Below are positions 21,301 to 32,264 of a DNA stretch of 64,000 nucleotides, piece after piece. How positions within the stretch are numbered: position 1 is the stretch's first letter; each line of letters begins with the position of its first letter. The notes below the pieces were generated by a model. It did not search any database, was not told the origin of the DNA, and worked only from the letters and a program-made list of their open reading frames with translations. The translations under genes were made by a program, and so were the position numbers. Origin of the DNA: Mercenaria mercenaria (taxonomy: Eukaryota > Mollusca > Bivalvia > Venerida > Veneridae); assembly GCF_021730395.1 (NCBI RefSeq), contig NC_069377.1, forward strand, positions 40,626,501 to 40,690,500, given 5' to 3'.

Positions 21301-21796
21301 GACAACCTATTTTCTGAGACCGTGCATGCAAAAGGAAGTTATTTCTTTGTGAAATTGACCGAATAAAGCCATTTTTTAGAAACAACGACAACTCGTTCAA
21401 ATACACATCACACCTCGAAAACAATAACGCAACAGATAGTTTCAATTTTCCAACAACGCTCATGCTATTTCTAACAAAATGCACAGCCATGTTATTGTCA
21501 CAAAGAAAGTTATATGTGTATTCTTTAAACTTCTCAGTTTCACCAGAATTTTGTTTATCAACTTCTTTAAGGGTATGACGGTGTGCCTGTTCATCGATGA
21601 AATCCAGGTCAATTGAACAGTTGTTCTGATTTCCCGTCAAAAGGAAAATCAGATTTCCGTTTAAGGTATCATTTGATCCGTTCAAACTGTTTTCACTGTC
21701 TAACATTGAGCTGAAAGCACATGGCTTACTTGCTAAAACGCTCGCGTAGGAACAAAATACTACACAAATTAAAATTATTTGCCTCATTGTGTCCAT
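18326..21796 (-). CDS. Toll-like receptor with two tandem TIR domains (copy 1)
   Basis: A single-exon, 1156-aa type I membrane receptor of the innate-immune Toll family. Residues 1-22 form a signal peptide (MRQIILICVVFC...VLAS). Leucine-rich repeats are clearest at about 295-460 (for example LQRVDLSSNNLTEI, LLFLDLSNNIL). A cysteine-capped C-terminal flank follows (about 532-586, NPLTCDCHLY), then an N-terminal flank (587-607, CPELCSCYIRYD), more LRRs (620-695) and a second cap (698-748, NAFMCDCHTRW). This mid-ectodomain CT-NT pair is the multiple-cysteine-cluster plan of Drosophila Toll. The membrane span is about 759-783. TIR 1 (about 813-946) has box 1 CVVIYDKNDEDFV, box 2 RDPVIGF in place of RDxxPG, and Glu881 at the conserved WCxxE-like position. 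TIR 2 (about 996-1130) starts DIYIVYPDVI and has GEDI at box 2. Numerous N-x-S/T sites mark the ectodomain. Ligand unknown. The start is the first Met before the signal peptide and matches copy 2. Confidence 0.95.
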   Translation of the reverse strand: MDTMRQIILICVVFCSYASVLASKPCAFSSMLDSENSLNGSNDTLNGNLIFLLTGNQNNCSIDLDFIDEQAHRHTLKEVDKQNSGETEKFKEYTYNFLCDNNMAVHFVRNSMSVVGKLKLSVALLFSRCDVYLNELSLFLKNGFIRSISQRNNFLLHARSQKIGCPFAKYIQIIAANIECDDVTWTHFFWELCNEIFENVNTLQLRACKTNHFRLKSKLLVKKFPKLQSLQLVNIDLATQMRFPWTQSHIDAADQDIVKFESSENGTNITVTAAGRTIWIRKSEMDISNMLHLNGNIAEIVINNAVIEQNESQMFKYVTGLQRVDLSSNNLTEINELLFKNQTEIQSIHLKENKLSSLPWHVFKDQHKLLFLDLSNNILSSIDSNLLKNQRYLQELHLETNRLHLLPKDFLKEQIHSLKFLYLHSNPLKTIPVMPFYGTKLDIIDIHNSNVTGENFVELLNTLYFPDFQTARVEWKESDPSYKVGKDPLRRSVFDLSFCEIRIIPFDLVAQNMSIYNFVQLFISFHIKTVGNPLTCDCHLYPLKLLLSDVNDTKMDWTCMYPQELQGKAIAGLTEHDLYCSVKDTDCPELCSCYIRYDLSIIIVDCRNIKMSALPLKMPNYPLELWFKNASVLKLEPRDYLLNVSVLDLSENRLTNISSLVAAKLKNVAILKLENNYLTSLPVQIKYTNISRLSLAGNAFMCDCHTRWMKAWLQDKQCPITDSKLIKCTDNNKKVNKIIKFPDSIFVCNEIKVPSIAEHVIFPSVVIGSILFVITVLSLTIYFQRFTVRVLLYMFFGVSVCDAFTDNPDDVKHDCVVIYDKNDEDFVENNIKIHLQESDYKVADMYRDPVIGFTFVEGIRKLINKSRRVIFCMTMQSLHSELMITLWSIASERAMKNHIGSVILIVDNDFKASCSEENMNLYIKSGRYIKMDSKLLHKSIEYLMSSNIRLNQNKEVNDPEENNFENNEVCEIHLCEHILHATAAGGQENLAEGKHDIYIVYPDVIEELHQLTRYEIIPFLQENKQNVCILQDDFVFGEDIRFGIEPKLDEARHVIFIISNETLEDDVSQFVLTSILTKAVVSGSNYLLLFSYGQIDVDKMPENLKKYVNSYITASVNDPNYKERMLEALKIEENHSEKEETDSVVIENYVDDVNLI

Positions 21797-22430
21797 TTGT
21801 AACCTCCAAACAAATTCAATGCACCTACTGTTCGTTTAAATGATACATTGCGCGTATAAATACTACCTTATTCTTGTTACGTGTTTGCTATTATTTTTCT
21901 ACCAATAAGAATCATGATATATGTATGCACTACTGTCTGGATAATATATTTTGTACTAATTTAAAAATACATTTGTTTCGCCAATGCCCCTTTTGTCTTT
22001 GTTTGATATTTTGTTGGTAGAAATCAAAATTAGAAATGAAATCAGTTATACAAGTATAGGCATATTTACATTGGATATGAATTAAACTGTCTGCTTATAA
22101 AAAAAATTATACATGTACCATGTATTCAAATAACCTGCTCAGATAATCGTCACACCGCCAAGTTTCATACGATCTTCTTTAAAGTATTTAGTGAGCAATC
22201 ATTGTTACTCATGCACAGACTCAATCAAACAAAGTCTGCTATTATTTTGCTTCTATCCTTCCAACAAATCTTCTTTTTAGTTATCATTAACTTTCACAAC
22301 ACCAGTCTTTTAGTGCCGAGTGGCGGCTGTAAAAAAAGATTCCCCGTACCTGCACTCGGTGTTCATTGGGATTAAGAGTTGTATTCAAGGTTTGATTAAC
22401 GAACGTAGCATTCCCTTTGTATATTCATCC
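21797..22430. other. 5' flank of receptor copy 1
   Basis: Upstream DNA of the minus-strand receptor. A TATTTATAC sequence (minus strand, near 21855-21863) sits about 60 bp before the start codon and could serve as a weak TATA element. The following AT-rich DNA has no other recognisable feature. Confidence 0.3.
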
Positions 22431-22444
22431 TTGTTCTACTTTCC

Positions 22445-22500
22445 CCTTCAACCCCCTCCTCCCGCGCCCCCCCCCCCCCCCTTTCTACTTCCTCCCCCTC
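22445..22500. repeat. Poly-C / pyrimidine tract
   Basis: A run of about 17 C residues in a CT-rich stretch. The proline-rich open frame at 22320-22559 results from it and is not a gene. Confidence 0.8.
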
Positions 22501-22559
22501 TACCTATATTTTGCATAAATTTATATATACTTGTTAGAATTTTGAAGCAAGCCGTCTGA

Positions 22560-23041
22560 AATATTTTTCCGGGTGATTACAGCTTCTTTTTTGTTGTGGG
22601 TCTACTTTGCAAATGCGTGGCTCGTATGTTGTGTTTTTAGTGCTCTGTGCTTCCGAGAAATCTATCCCTACCTACTATCTTCTGTACTGTAAAATTCCAC
22701 TTATACAGATTGCTGGGAGGCGTTTACTTATTAAGTGATATTTGATAAAGTCGGTCAAACCGTGTCTGTTGTTGTTGTTTTGAGTTGTTACATTCTATGT
22801 TTCAAAAGGATCGTGTGATAGACTTTGAATTTGTTGCTTAAAAAGTGTACACGATTAACAAAACTGGCTTATTTATCGTAGCACCACAGATCTCAATAAA
22901 TTGCATAATGGTACTTCATAAATATATAATTAATCGGCTTTTATGCTTACGTTACTACAAGACGTGAGTCTCAGGAAAGAAGCATATAATTATCGTTCTG
23001 AGCTTCGTCCGGAGTTTATTTTATTAGCATAAACTATAATA
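22560..23041. other. Interval with no recognised feature
   Basis: AT-rich sequence without a gene-like frame or repeat that I can identify. Confidence 0.4.
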
Positions 23042-23160
23042 GTGGCTACCTTGCCCGAGTGGTCAATGCCATAGCACTTTGTAATAGAGTCGGTCGAGTT
23101 ATTTAATGTGGAGAAGTCATCTAGCTTACTCGTCGGCACTAGCTAAAGTCAAGAAAGTAC
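23042..23160 (+). mobile_element. tRNA-derived SINE head fragment
   Basis: TGCCCGAGTGGTCAATGCC resembles a tRNA A box of the Leu/Ser type. It is followed by GTCGGTCGAGTT in the B-box position and by GAAGTCATCTAGCTTAC, which corresponds to the GAAGCCATCCATCTGGCTAAC body of the SINE at 26781. It has no acceptor-stem pairing or 3' half, so it is a 5'-end SINE remnant, not a functional tRNA. Confidence 0.5.
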
Positions 23161-24037
23161 AGTGTATTATGTAATTCTCTGAAACTTGTAGGTATTTTAA
23201 GTTCAGTTATTCTTCGTTGCATGTACTAGTTCGTAGAATTTCAGTTATCTATCTATTTTTCATTATGCCCGGTTGAATGAAAATGTTATTTGGTAAAATA
23301 AAACAATAAAATGATAATTGACATTGGTGCATGAAACAGGAAGTAGCAAATGCAATTACAGGAAATATATCTCATCGTCACGGAAAAATCTCATTATGTT
23401 CCCGCCAATAAAGATTCCTTCGGGCAAAGTTTTAGGAGGTCAGTAATGTTGGGTAATAATGGAACCATTATATTTTTGTCAAATGTAAACAACGAACTGA
23501 TCCATGGATTGATTAAAGATACTTTAAAATGTTGTTGAAGATTTAATCGTTAAACATAAGATAATGATGGATCTAATTTTATCTTATTATATACCGTTAA
23601 GAATTAGATAACATTTCCTTATTCAAAAAGTCAAAAAAGAGGCATGAGTTGTCTTTTTGTAAAGAATTACCAAAGGAGTATTCTTACTGTAAGTGCAAGA
23701 TTATTATATGAGTGTGCGTTAACAACTGCTGAAGCAGACATCCTAAATTGAGTGTATTTCCCCTCTTTTTTGGCAAAAAGAAACAAACAAAGAACAGTAT
23801 TTCTGAAAGTCGAAAGTCTGAAATAAAGAATAAAATTAACTATAATTCTCCATGAATGGCATATTTAAATTTGTAATATATAAGCACTTAATTACCTCTG
23901 TTTATTGTTTACATAGCACGCGTGTTCCGCTCACTAATGGTATCATGTTACATTGTTTCAATTAAACTTGCCGGTGTTTTAACTGTCCTGCCAGATTTAC
24001 TCATATAATTTATAATGAATTTTCATGTTCTTTGTCA
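23161..24037. other. Interval with no recognised feature
   Basis: AT-rich DNA. The 62-codon frame at 23350-23538 has no similarity that I recognise and no supporting signals. Confidence 0.4.
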
Positions 24038-24722
24038 CACCCTATATATAGTTACCTTCGGATATAGCTCCCTGACCACGTTTTCGTATATAGCCCCTTG
24101 CTTTAGAGGAGCTTTATATATACGAACGCAAGCATGTACAATTCCGAATGACTCCCTAAACATGGATTAAATGATATAACAGTAATGAAAGTGTGGTGTC
24201 CAGGCATTTGTTTATTCTTGTAATTTTGTTATCTTGTCAGACACTGGTCAAATGCTACTTAAATTTTCTAACCGGTCTGTCATTGTCAATTGTTTTAATA
24301 TGTCTTAGAGACAATGTCGTGACACACTGAGCATGACTCTCAAACTCCGCATTCAAGATCAAGAGTCATTTATTACTATGAAAGATTAAGTCTGTCATTC
24401 CAGCTCTGTTTTCTTTCTGTTCAGCTATATAAAAATAGACTTGGCATTGCAGCTCAGTATTCGTTTAAAAATGTGAATGCCGATAGCTATTCCTAGCGTC
24501 AACGTCACATACATTACTTAACGTAGAATGCGGATACGTATATATTTTAAGTCGCATTTTAGAATTAATCTCGATATCTTTAATCATTTAAATGAATTAA
24601 CAACTACGTGGTCAGTGCATAACTAGACTGGGGAGCTATGTGCGAAACGAATCTGCATGTGTTCCGTTTATAGCTCCAATTTTTGCAAGAGGAGCTATAT
24701 TCGAAGGGAGCCATATAGGCAA
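24038..24722. mobile_element. MITE-like element with long imperfect inverted ends
   Basis: The left arm (CCTATATATAGTTACCTTCGGATATAGCTCCCT, written here only by its landmarks CCTATATA, CTTCGGATATAGCTCC and TGACCACG) is mirrored by the right arm (CGTGGTCAG near 24608, GGAGCTATATTCGAAGG, CCATATAGG at 24711). The length is about 685 bp with an AT-rich core. GAGCTATA-type words recur inside both arms. No transposase frame was found. Confidence 0.6.
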
Positions 24723-24839
24723 CACTGACCTAATTTGACGCTGGGACATAATTTCACTGGGTGAGAAGAAAATATTTTTAATCTTGTAACCCTATATTCT
24801 TGGATTCCTATCACTGGGCCTGTGTCTGATGACCTGGCT

Positions 24840-25960
24840 TGCAAAATTTCCGTACGCCTTCGTAAAACCATTGCAGGACCTGTAGTAAGAACTTGTGAAA
24901 AATCTCAGAGCTTTTCAAAGTTTGCAAATTCATGAGACGCATAGTATGGCCCATTATCGAACACTACAATTTCTGGCATGTCGAATCTAGCAAATATGCC
25001 CTTGAGTCTGCTTATATCTATAGAACTTCTACAATTAGGCAACTTTTTGACCTCAAAGTAATGTGAATGAATAATGGGCATTGACTATCAGAAAGTCTTT
25101 TCCATTGAACTGAAATAGGTCTTTACCAACTACCTGCTATGGGTATTCTGGGACTTGAATGTAGACAAAAGGTTCTTTCTGGTTTGAGTCTCGGTGTTGC
25201 AAACATACAGGATATTCCAAAACGAGATTTTTAATTTCCTGGGTGACAGAAAGCAATATCACTTCCTCTACTTATTGTTTTCTCTAATCCCGTATGACTT
25301 TAAGAACGAAGTTTTGACATCAAGTCTGCACTCGGGGATTTAGGAACAACAAATTTGTGACCCATCCTGACTACCCCCATCAATGACGGTAAGCTCATCC
25401 CTATAGTTCCAGAAATCCAGTCTTATCTGGCCAACCTTCAATAATGACATGTTTCAGAGACAAAAGTTGTTCGTCTCTGTTAGTGTTGACCTTGATTTCT
25501 TGCAGCTTCCGGTATTCATCGGTAAGCGTTCTTTGACTATATTAACCTGGACATCAACAGTTTCTGTCCGAGACCGGTCTGTATGCTTGACCGGTAACCT
25601 GGACAAAGTATCTGGTACAAGAATCTGAATTCCTTGCCTATCAGTGACAGCTATATCATACTGCGAAATGCTTAAGAGCAGACGTTGTAGCCTAACAGGT
25701 GCAGCAAATAAGGATTTTTTACAGGTAACTGGTCCGTGACGACCTTGACCTTTTTTACATAGACCCACAGGCGTATTTCGCCAAGCCAAATAACAGTCCA
25801 AGACACTCATACTCAATCATAGCATAATTCATTTGGCTTGGCGTAAGACCGACATAGCCTATAGGTTTATCTTCAAGTCCTGACCTGCTGGGGTCGGTTT
25901 GCAACAATAAGGGTTAACCGGGTCATAGAAAGCAAATACAGGAGTTTTCATTGCGTTATG
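24840..25960 (-). mobile_element. Ty3/Gypsy LTR retrotransposon pol remnant (broken fossil)
   Basis: Minus-strand pol pieces in the order expected for Ty3/Gypsy. An RNase H region (about 25600-25960) includes the [11 protein letters not shown] and PDTLSRLP stretch that closes Gypsy RT/RNase H. An integrase catalytic-core piece (about 24900-25080) includes [16 protein letters not shown]. No gag and no flanking LTRs were recognised. It is an old, clearly degraded copy with several breaks. The open frame at 25454-25816 is its longest surviving piece. Confidence 0.8.
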
Positions 25961-26547
25961 ATATCAATCATCTAATCATAAGCTTGCCACTGTGACTGAC
26001 CCATACTTTGCCAATAATTCGCGTAAGGGCAAAGTGATCTCAGAAAGTATAGGTGCATATCTAGCGAGATAGTAAGAAAATTATCTATAATTGGCAAACT
26101 CAAAAATGTCTGAATAAATGTGATTTCCTCAATTTGTATAAAACAGACATACTGCATTTAAAAAGAAATGGTATTCTGTTTGAAACCTTTTATGTTAGTA
26201 GAATCATATATTGTCAAATAAATTAATCTTTCTGTAACATTCAATGCTAGAATTCAAACAGAACAGAGTTATCAATACTTGATAAAGCCTGAAAAAATAT
26301 CTGTCAGAACGTGAAAGTCTTATTCATCTTTTATTGAACATTATTATGACGAACTTTTATATTTTCCTTTCAATTTCCAAAACCACAGCAACTTTTCATC
26401 AGTTTACAGTGACGTTCAATGTGGTAACATAATTCTGTCAGGACGGTTTGTAAATCCTTCAATTTATATTACTTTTATATTTTCTATTACCGTATTGAAA
26501 ATTGTATTCAGCCTTTTTAGGCAATCGCATAGAAACATTTGGAAATA
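25961..26547. other. Interval with no recognised feature
   Basis: AT-rich sequence between the retrotransposon remnant and a small tandem repeat. No gene is seen. Confidence 0.4.
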
Positions 26548-26647
26548 AGTTATTGAGAGTGATATCCCTATCAGTTATTGAGCGTGATATCCCTATCAGT
26601 TATTGAGAGTGATATCTCTATCAGTTATTGAGAGTGATATTCCTATG
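26548..26647. repeat. 25-bp tandem repeat, four copies
   Basis: Four consecutive copies of AGTTATTGAGAGTGATATCC plus CTATC, with one or two substitutions each. This is a local minisatellite. Confidence 0.9.
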
Positions 26648-26780
26648 TATAGAACTTACATTTCGGCTACCTCTGTCGGGCCTCGGTCGAACATCAAAAT
26701 TTCAATAATGTTATCAGCTGTTTAAATGGAATAAAACCAATACTTAAATAGCCTTATGATTGTTTAATGATATCATTTAG

Positions 26781-27030
26781 GAGCATCCGTGGCCGAGTGT
26801 TTTTGAACTACTTACCTCTTACCGCTGCGGATTCGGCACATTGCTTGGAGTGAATAATTCTTTCATGTTAGGAAGCCATCCATCTGGCTAACGTAAGGCC
26901 GGTAATCTACCCAGGTGGCTGGAATAATGCTCGAGGAGGTCTTCCTTTACCATGAACAACTGGAAAGCAGTCATATGATATGAGTGTGTCAATGTGACGA
27001 TAAAGCCAACGGAAACAAATAAAATATGAT
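26781..27030 (+). mobile_element. tRNA-derived SINE (Rudi-like), nearly full length
   Basis: The 5' tRNA-like head has an A box (CCGTGGCCGAGTG) and a decayed B box (GCGGATTCGGCAC). The body follows: GAAGCCATCCATCTGGCTAA, CTACCCAGGTGGCTGGAATAATG, then GTCTTCCTTTACCATGAACA. The conserved tail is TCATATGATATGAGTGTGTC, AATGTGACGATAAAGCCAAC and an A-rich end. The tail module is the one I associate with bivalve Rudi/MESC SINEs. The copy is moderately diverged. Confidence 0.75.
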
Positions 27031-28165
27031 GTCGATCACCTTACTTGGGTACGGGCACAGTGATACCCATACACCAATGTTCAACATACTGTTATTGGTG
27101 CCAAAATGGCTATGTACTCAATGAATATCGCTGGAAGTAAATGCTCTATTCTTGTACTGTAACCACTATTTTAGGGATGAAAGTGCTTTAACAACATGTT
27201 TAGTATTATGTAGTGAGATAGCAATATCGGATTGCTCAACATAATTTAAAAAAAAAAGCAATGTTATTTTTTAATTGTGTTGAGAAATCTCACTACCTAA
27301 TATGTTATTAAACTAAAACAAATAAAAATATCGGTCTGTGAAGCAATGTTAGTACAAAAAGAATGCACCTGGGTCTCAGAGGCTGTCTGTATGTGGATAC
27401 AACATTTTACTTGAATGCCACAACATCTCATAACGTTAAACTTTATCTATGAAGCCTATAATAGGCAAACATAATCATTTACACAAATGAAGAATGAACC
27501 GAACAAAATACCAGAAGTAAAATTAGTTGCGAATACGGGTTGACAGGTCTTGGAGCCATATAAAAACTACCTGTAATTTTAGAAAGCTTGTGTGTAGAAA
27601 AAGTTCATTTAACCGTTTAGTTTGTTTCGTTGTGATGTTATAGCTGTAAGAAAATGGTCGTGGTATGCAACTTCATTCGAAATGGCTTATTAATAAGTAA
27701 ACACATCTGTACATATACACAAAAGATTTATTTTGCTTGTCTGCAAATCACTGGACCGATAATAGAAGTCGACATCTCTCCCATATTTGGCCATTGTGTT
27801 TTAATTTTCAAGGAAACGTACATACAAAAAAAAAAGAATTTTGAAATGTGTTCGTTTAATTAAACAAAAAAAGTTGAATTCGGAAAATCGTCGATACAAA
27901 GTCAGACCTGTCTGTCGATATTCCGGCCACCTCTGGCATATTGGGTGTATTTTGTCTGCTAACGTTACCAGAACAAATGAATGTAAGTTTAAAGTTTCGG
28001 GCTATATTAGTTTTATATCTGCCAAACCTCGGTCAGTAGTTTTCGTGAATTGCGGCTGTAACAAAGTTTATTTCTTTCTTCATTATGACACTGATAATTT
28101 CTAAGAAAACACTTTTCTTTCTAGGCTCATCTCAGAGAGATAAGAGATATTGTAAATTTCTTTCA
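27031..28165. other. Interval with no recognised feature
   Basis: AT-rich. The two small frames at 27654-27863 and 27841-28104 overlap without splice or family support, so I call no gene. Confidence 0.4.
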
Positions 28166-28197
28166 GAAAGTGAAAAAAAAAAAAAAAAAAAAAAAAG
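28166..28197. repeat. Poly-A tract
   Basis: A run of about 27 A residues. It could be a retroposon tail, but no recognisable SINE or LINE body precedes it. Confidence 0.7.
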
Positions 28198-28199
28198 TG

Positions 28200-29837
28200 A
28201 GAGGATTTTATGGCAGAGAAAATTTATTTTAAAGGACTCTTACGACTGATGCCAATCTAATGATACACATGTACAGCTTTCTAATGATTATAGGAGTGGT
28301 GGTAGGATCTTTTTGAAATTTTAAGATATATTTCGTAATGTCAATCTTATTGCCAAAAATATATTAGCTGTGTAAAAAATTGGTCTGTGTAAAATTGCAC
28401 ATGTTATTTCTATGCTATCTAAGGCATCCTGAAAGTTTTATAACAATCCGTCAACAATTTAAGTTTAAATTTTAGATTTTATGACTTTTTGGTGTCCAAA
28501 ATATGTAAAATACGCTCAAAATCCCTTTACTGATAAACTGAAATCAAGTCAAGATATCTTGAAAATTTAAACAGTATTTATTACCATCCTCAAGTTTCTT
28601 TAGAATGGTGTAGGATTTGAACTGAACTATATTCCATACTAAAAGAGAAATCATGGAAAACTCGTGTTACGGAAAAGGAGGACCAAACAGTATGTATTTA
28701 ATACAGCGTAACTAAAAAAGGAGACGTCATTGAGTAAAGTATGTTTGCATTTCAAAGGAGGATTGGTAAATATTCCTGAAACTGCAGCGCTTTTCTATAG
28801 AATATCTAATAAACGCTATTTACATTTGAGGAAGACCGTGTACTTTGGTCTAATTAGCAAGTACCACTGGTGCACAAAACAAGGAAGTAGCAAAAAAGAA
28901 AAAAAATGACAGAACGAAATAGGTCATTTGCCGTGCCCATTTCACGAAAAGAAAATAATGGTTGAAAAGAATATCGGCTGTGGATTATTACACTTTATTT
29001 CTCGTTGTTTAAGAAAACGAACAGAAATTTTTGAAAAAATACTAATTCTCAAGTAGAATGTTCTGTGAGTTAAACTAGTTCTACATGGAATGTCGTTTGC
29101 GATTGATCTAGTTTCGTTTCATGTTTCATAAGATAAATGAGATAGGGTGACTAGTTTGTCCTTTTCAACTGAGTTTAGCCATGTTACCTTGCCATTTGTC
29201 AATTAGCAGCCGCTCCTTTTAACTAGTTTTGGCAGCACAATTATGTTGGCCTAAAAAAAGAAGTAAACTATACCTATGCTTCCTGATTTCAGATATTTTA
29301 GAAGTAGGAAGTACAAAGAACAAAGACGTAAGTCCATGAAAAGAATTAATTTTAATTTTTGAACAAGGTTATGAACAAGACTGTATTACAATAATAGTAG
29401 ATTCCACAGTACGATAAGTCATTTCCAGTAATTTGATAATTTAATTTATAGATAATTCATCTTAATTGTATTTCATGTTAATCAATTCTATGTCGAATAC
29501 AAAACCAAAAGAATGTCGGTAAGGCTATTTGGTTTATTAATGACGGTTGGTGCAGTTCAATAAGAGAATGACGAATCAAATAAATCTAACACAAGGAAGT
29601 CTTTCGAGGGTTTATTCGTATTTTATTTTTGTTTCGTTGTTAAGCTTAAAGTGAAGCGGACGCAAAACTTCAGACCTGACAGGTAAAAAATGACAGGACG
29701 AAAGGGGTCATACGCCAACAAAGTAGCTGCCCGCCATTATGAAACTGAAATACTGCTGAAAATCAGCACTAATGTTGAACTGGTAATCACTATGATTGGC
29801 CAAATCACTTTTACTGTAACAATATGTGGCATCTGAA
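28200..29837. other. Interval with no recognised feature
   Basis: AT-rich and gene-less as far as I can read. TGACAGAACGAAATAGGTCA near 28910 and TGACAGGACGAAAGGGGTCA near 29691 are similar, which suggests a short low-copy repeat. Confidence 0.35.
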
Positions 29838-29960
29838 AGTACAATACAATTAACATACAATACAATACAATACGTTTTATTTCGGCATTAAACATTATAC
29901 AGTTTATAGCCACATATGAAATATTAGTAAGCAAACGAAAGTTATTAACAGATGTTATCG
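29838..29960 (-). mobile_element. LINE 3'-tail remnant
   Basis: On the minus strand a TTGTA-type microsatellite tail follows GCCGAAATAAAACGTATTG. The translation reads ...MFNAEIKRIVLYCMLIVLY, a stretch typical of L2/CR1-type non-LTR retrotransposon ends in invertebrate genomes. Only the 3' terminus is recognisable. Confidence 0.5.
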
Positions 29961-30460
29961 GAGGCACAATGAAATTTAATAAGTAAACATACCATTTACA
30001 CAGTATTATCAGATGTTGTCAGGGTCTCAATGGAACCAAAAAATGGAGATAGATATTGTTCAATAATATATATCATTCAATTTTGTTTTATCAGAGACAC
30101 AAGCTGTACTGGAACAAATGTGACAGTTACAAGTTACACGAGTTACATAGTTTTCAAATCACATAAGTTATATGCCATTGTCAGAGATTATCAAAGGCAC
30201 TAAGAAGAATAGTTACAATTTACATAGTATTATCTGTTGTTGTCACGGTCAGAAAGGATTGAAAAAAGTGGCCAGGTTACATAGTTTTTAAGCCACAAAA
30301 GTTATATTCAGCTGTTAACAGAGATTATCAGAGGCACAATGAGATTTTGCAAGTAAAAATAGTTACAATTTACATAGTATTATCAGATGTTTTACGGTCC
30401 AAATGGAACTGAAAAAAAAGAGTCTGAAAGTATACAATCATTAAAAAATAAGTAAATTTC
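29961..30460. repeat. Degenerate ~120-bp tandem repeat
   Basis: Phrases AGTTACAATTTACATAGTAT, TATCAGATGTTGTCAGGGTC and AGAGATTATCAGAGGCACAA recur four to five times with drift at roughly 100-130-bp spacing. No coding potential. Confidence 0.55.
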
Positions 30461-31855
30461 ATCACACTGTCGGAACTAATGTAGAGAAATTACATAGGTA
30501 CTAACCCCTTAATATCACTCACTACTTGGCCCAATATCTCCTAATGTCTTATTTTGATGGTGTCATATTTTATACCTACTAGTACATATATACTTACCTA
30601 TTTAATTATGAAAAAGTTTACTTAGAAAAATTCACAATTAATGTAAAGATCCAGAAATACTATAGCATAATCGATTATACAAAATTGCATTTTTCATACA
30701 AAACTTAAATTAATACTGTGTAACATTACATTTTTTTATATATGGACCGTCTAACAATTCATTTAAATAACAACATGTATAGAACAATCAGTCGTCGAAA
30801 CGAAATGCAAGACCTGAAAGAACACACAAACATTTCACTACAACCATAATATAAAACATAATACATGTAATGTAAAGTATTACACAAAAGACTGTCTAAG
30901 TTTAAATGCATTAAATGTAAATATTCCTAATTTCTGTATCATCTTGTGATTTCGGAATTCAAAAGTTTTATAAATTTAAACATATTTGGTCTAATCCAGT
31001 ATTTCTTGGTATATATTGTTTTCTTAAATCATTCTTGCATAAAAACTACTTTTTTTACTGGATCCGCCCATGTATTAACGGGAGAAAAATCGTGTGCAAA
31101 CAAGGCAATTCACGTGCTGTTAATACATGATTTTTATTTTTGAAATGCTTTGCCAGGGATGTATGTATGTATTTCTGCGCAGACTGATATTTGGCATCTG
31201 CATCTTGTTTCTCCCATAATAACCTCTTCTTGTAGAATTATAGATACATTGTAATCCATAGTATGTTTAGCTGTATCAGTTTCCAACCCCAAACCTACTG
31301 CCCCCATCAATGTACGCACTAGCTTCTCTTAGAGTTTACTCCCTTTACAAAGCGTCTGTCCAGTTATTGTAAATAACTGTGAATAAATAAGTATCGCGTG
31401 TAACTTGTGCTATTGCCCGTTTTTAGGTATTATATTAATGATTTTTGTTAGTATCAGTCGGTTTGTTTTTACCTGATTTTTCGCAGAATTCATATAATAA
31501 AACCTCGAAAGCTAGTCACTAGCTTCGTACTCAAAATAATTCGAATGTAAAGTTGTTACTCTTAAAATAATTGTGATCCTGTTTATCAAATTTTTAAGTT
31601 ATATGCAAAATTATGTGTAATGTAACGTTTGTAATAACTAAAAATAAAAATAAGATGCTCAAAAACCTTCAAATCACGCTTTTAGTAGTGTTGTTGTTTT
31701 GTGTGCCCCGGTTATGGATATTTAAAACATGTTTACCGTTTCCAAGAACAACAAGAATGGTAAATAAAAAATGTACCGGAATCGTCAAGTCATCACATAT
31801 GAAAACAATGCATTTATTCGTCGTGTAATGTTTTTTTTTATGCAAGAATAGCGAC
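30461..31855. other. AT-rich interval, no gene seen
   Basis: Unique AT-rich sequence. Small frames at 30946-31143, 31134-31319 and 31613-31828 have no recognisable family or splice context. Confidence 0.4.
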
Positions 31856-31985
31856 AATACACGTTTGTTTTGTGTATTAACGCCTGCAGAAGCCCTTGGG
31901 ATATGTTTGTGACCTCGACCTTCGGTCTCGGTCACAAACAATCCCACGGGCTTCTGCAGACGTTAATACACAAAAAAACGTGTAT
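31856..31985. repeat. Near-perfect 130-bp hairpin
   Basis: The left arm (ACACGTTTGTTTTGTGTATT, CTGCAGAAGCCC, GTTTGTGACC) and the right arm (GGTCACAAAC, GGGCTTCTGCAG, AATACACAAAAAAACGTGT) pair almost completely around a few bases at CGACCTTCGGTC. Stems of about 60 bp with few mismatches point to a young foldback element or a dsRNA-forming locus. It abuts the MITE at 31991. Confidence 0.85.
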
Positions 31986-31990
31986 TATCC

Positions 31991-32257
31991 CACAGGAGTC
32001 TGAAATTCTATCAATAAGACCATAAAAGTCAATCTTTACAAAGAATACCCCCTATATATATAAAATAAACACCAGGAATGAAACGTCAAAAACCCAGGGT
32101 CCCCTGAAAATACGCACGGAACACAGGGTGATCGCAATTTAACGAGCGTAGTTAAGAAATAACACTAAAATACACCTATTTATTTTATATATATAGGGGG
32201 TATTCTTTGTAAAGATAGACTTTTATGGTCTTATTGATAGAATTTCAGACTCCTGTG
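31991..32257. mobile_element. 267-bp foldback MITE with ~80-bp arms and ATTATCC duplication
   Basis: The ends CACAGGAGTCTGAAATTC and GAATTTCAGACTCCTGTG start inverted repeats of about 80 bp that reach a TATATATA stretch. The two arms differ at only about two positions. ATTATCC flanks it at 31984-31990 and 32258-32264, a 7-bp target duplication (8 bp if the next C is shared with the element end). The central ~105 bp is unique. The very high arm identity suggests recent movement. Confidence 0.9.
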
Positions 32258-32264
32258 ATTATCC

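Noticed and set aside
22320-22559. Proline-rich open frame
   Set aside because: Produced by a poly-C tract.
23042-23160. Possible tRNA gene (A-box-like sequence)
   Set aside because: No acceptor stem or full cloverleaf; the downstream text matches the SINE body.
25735-25755. GACCTTGACC motif inside the receptor block, like the tandem cores
   Set aside because: It is the reverse complement of the Gypsy RNase H coding sequence (KVKVVTD region), not a core unit.
26781-26870. Possible tRNA gene
   Set aside because: The B box is decayed and stems do not pair; it is the head of a SINE.
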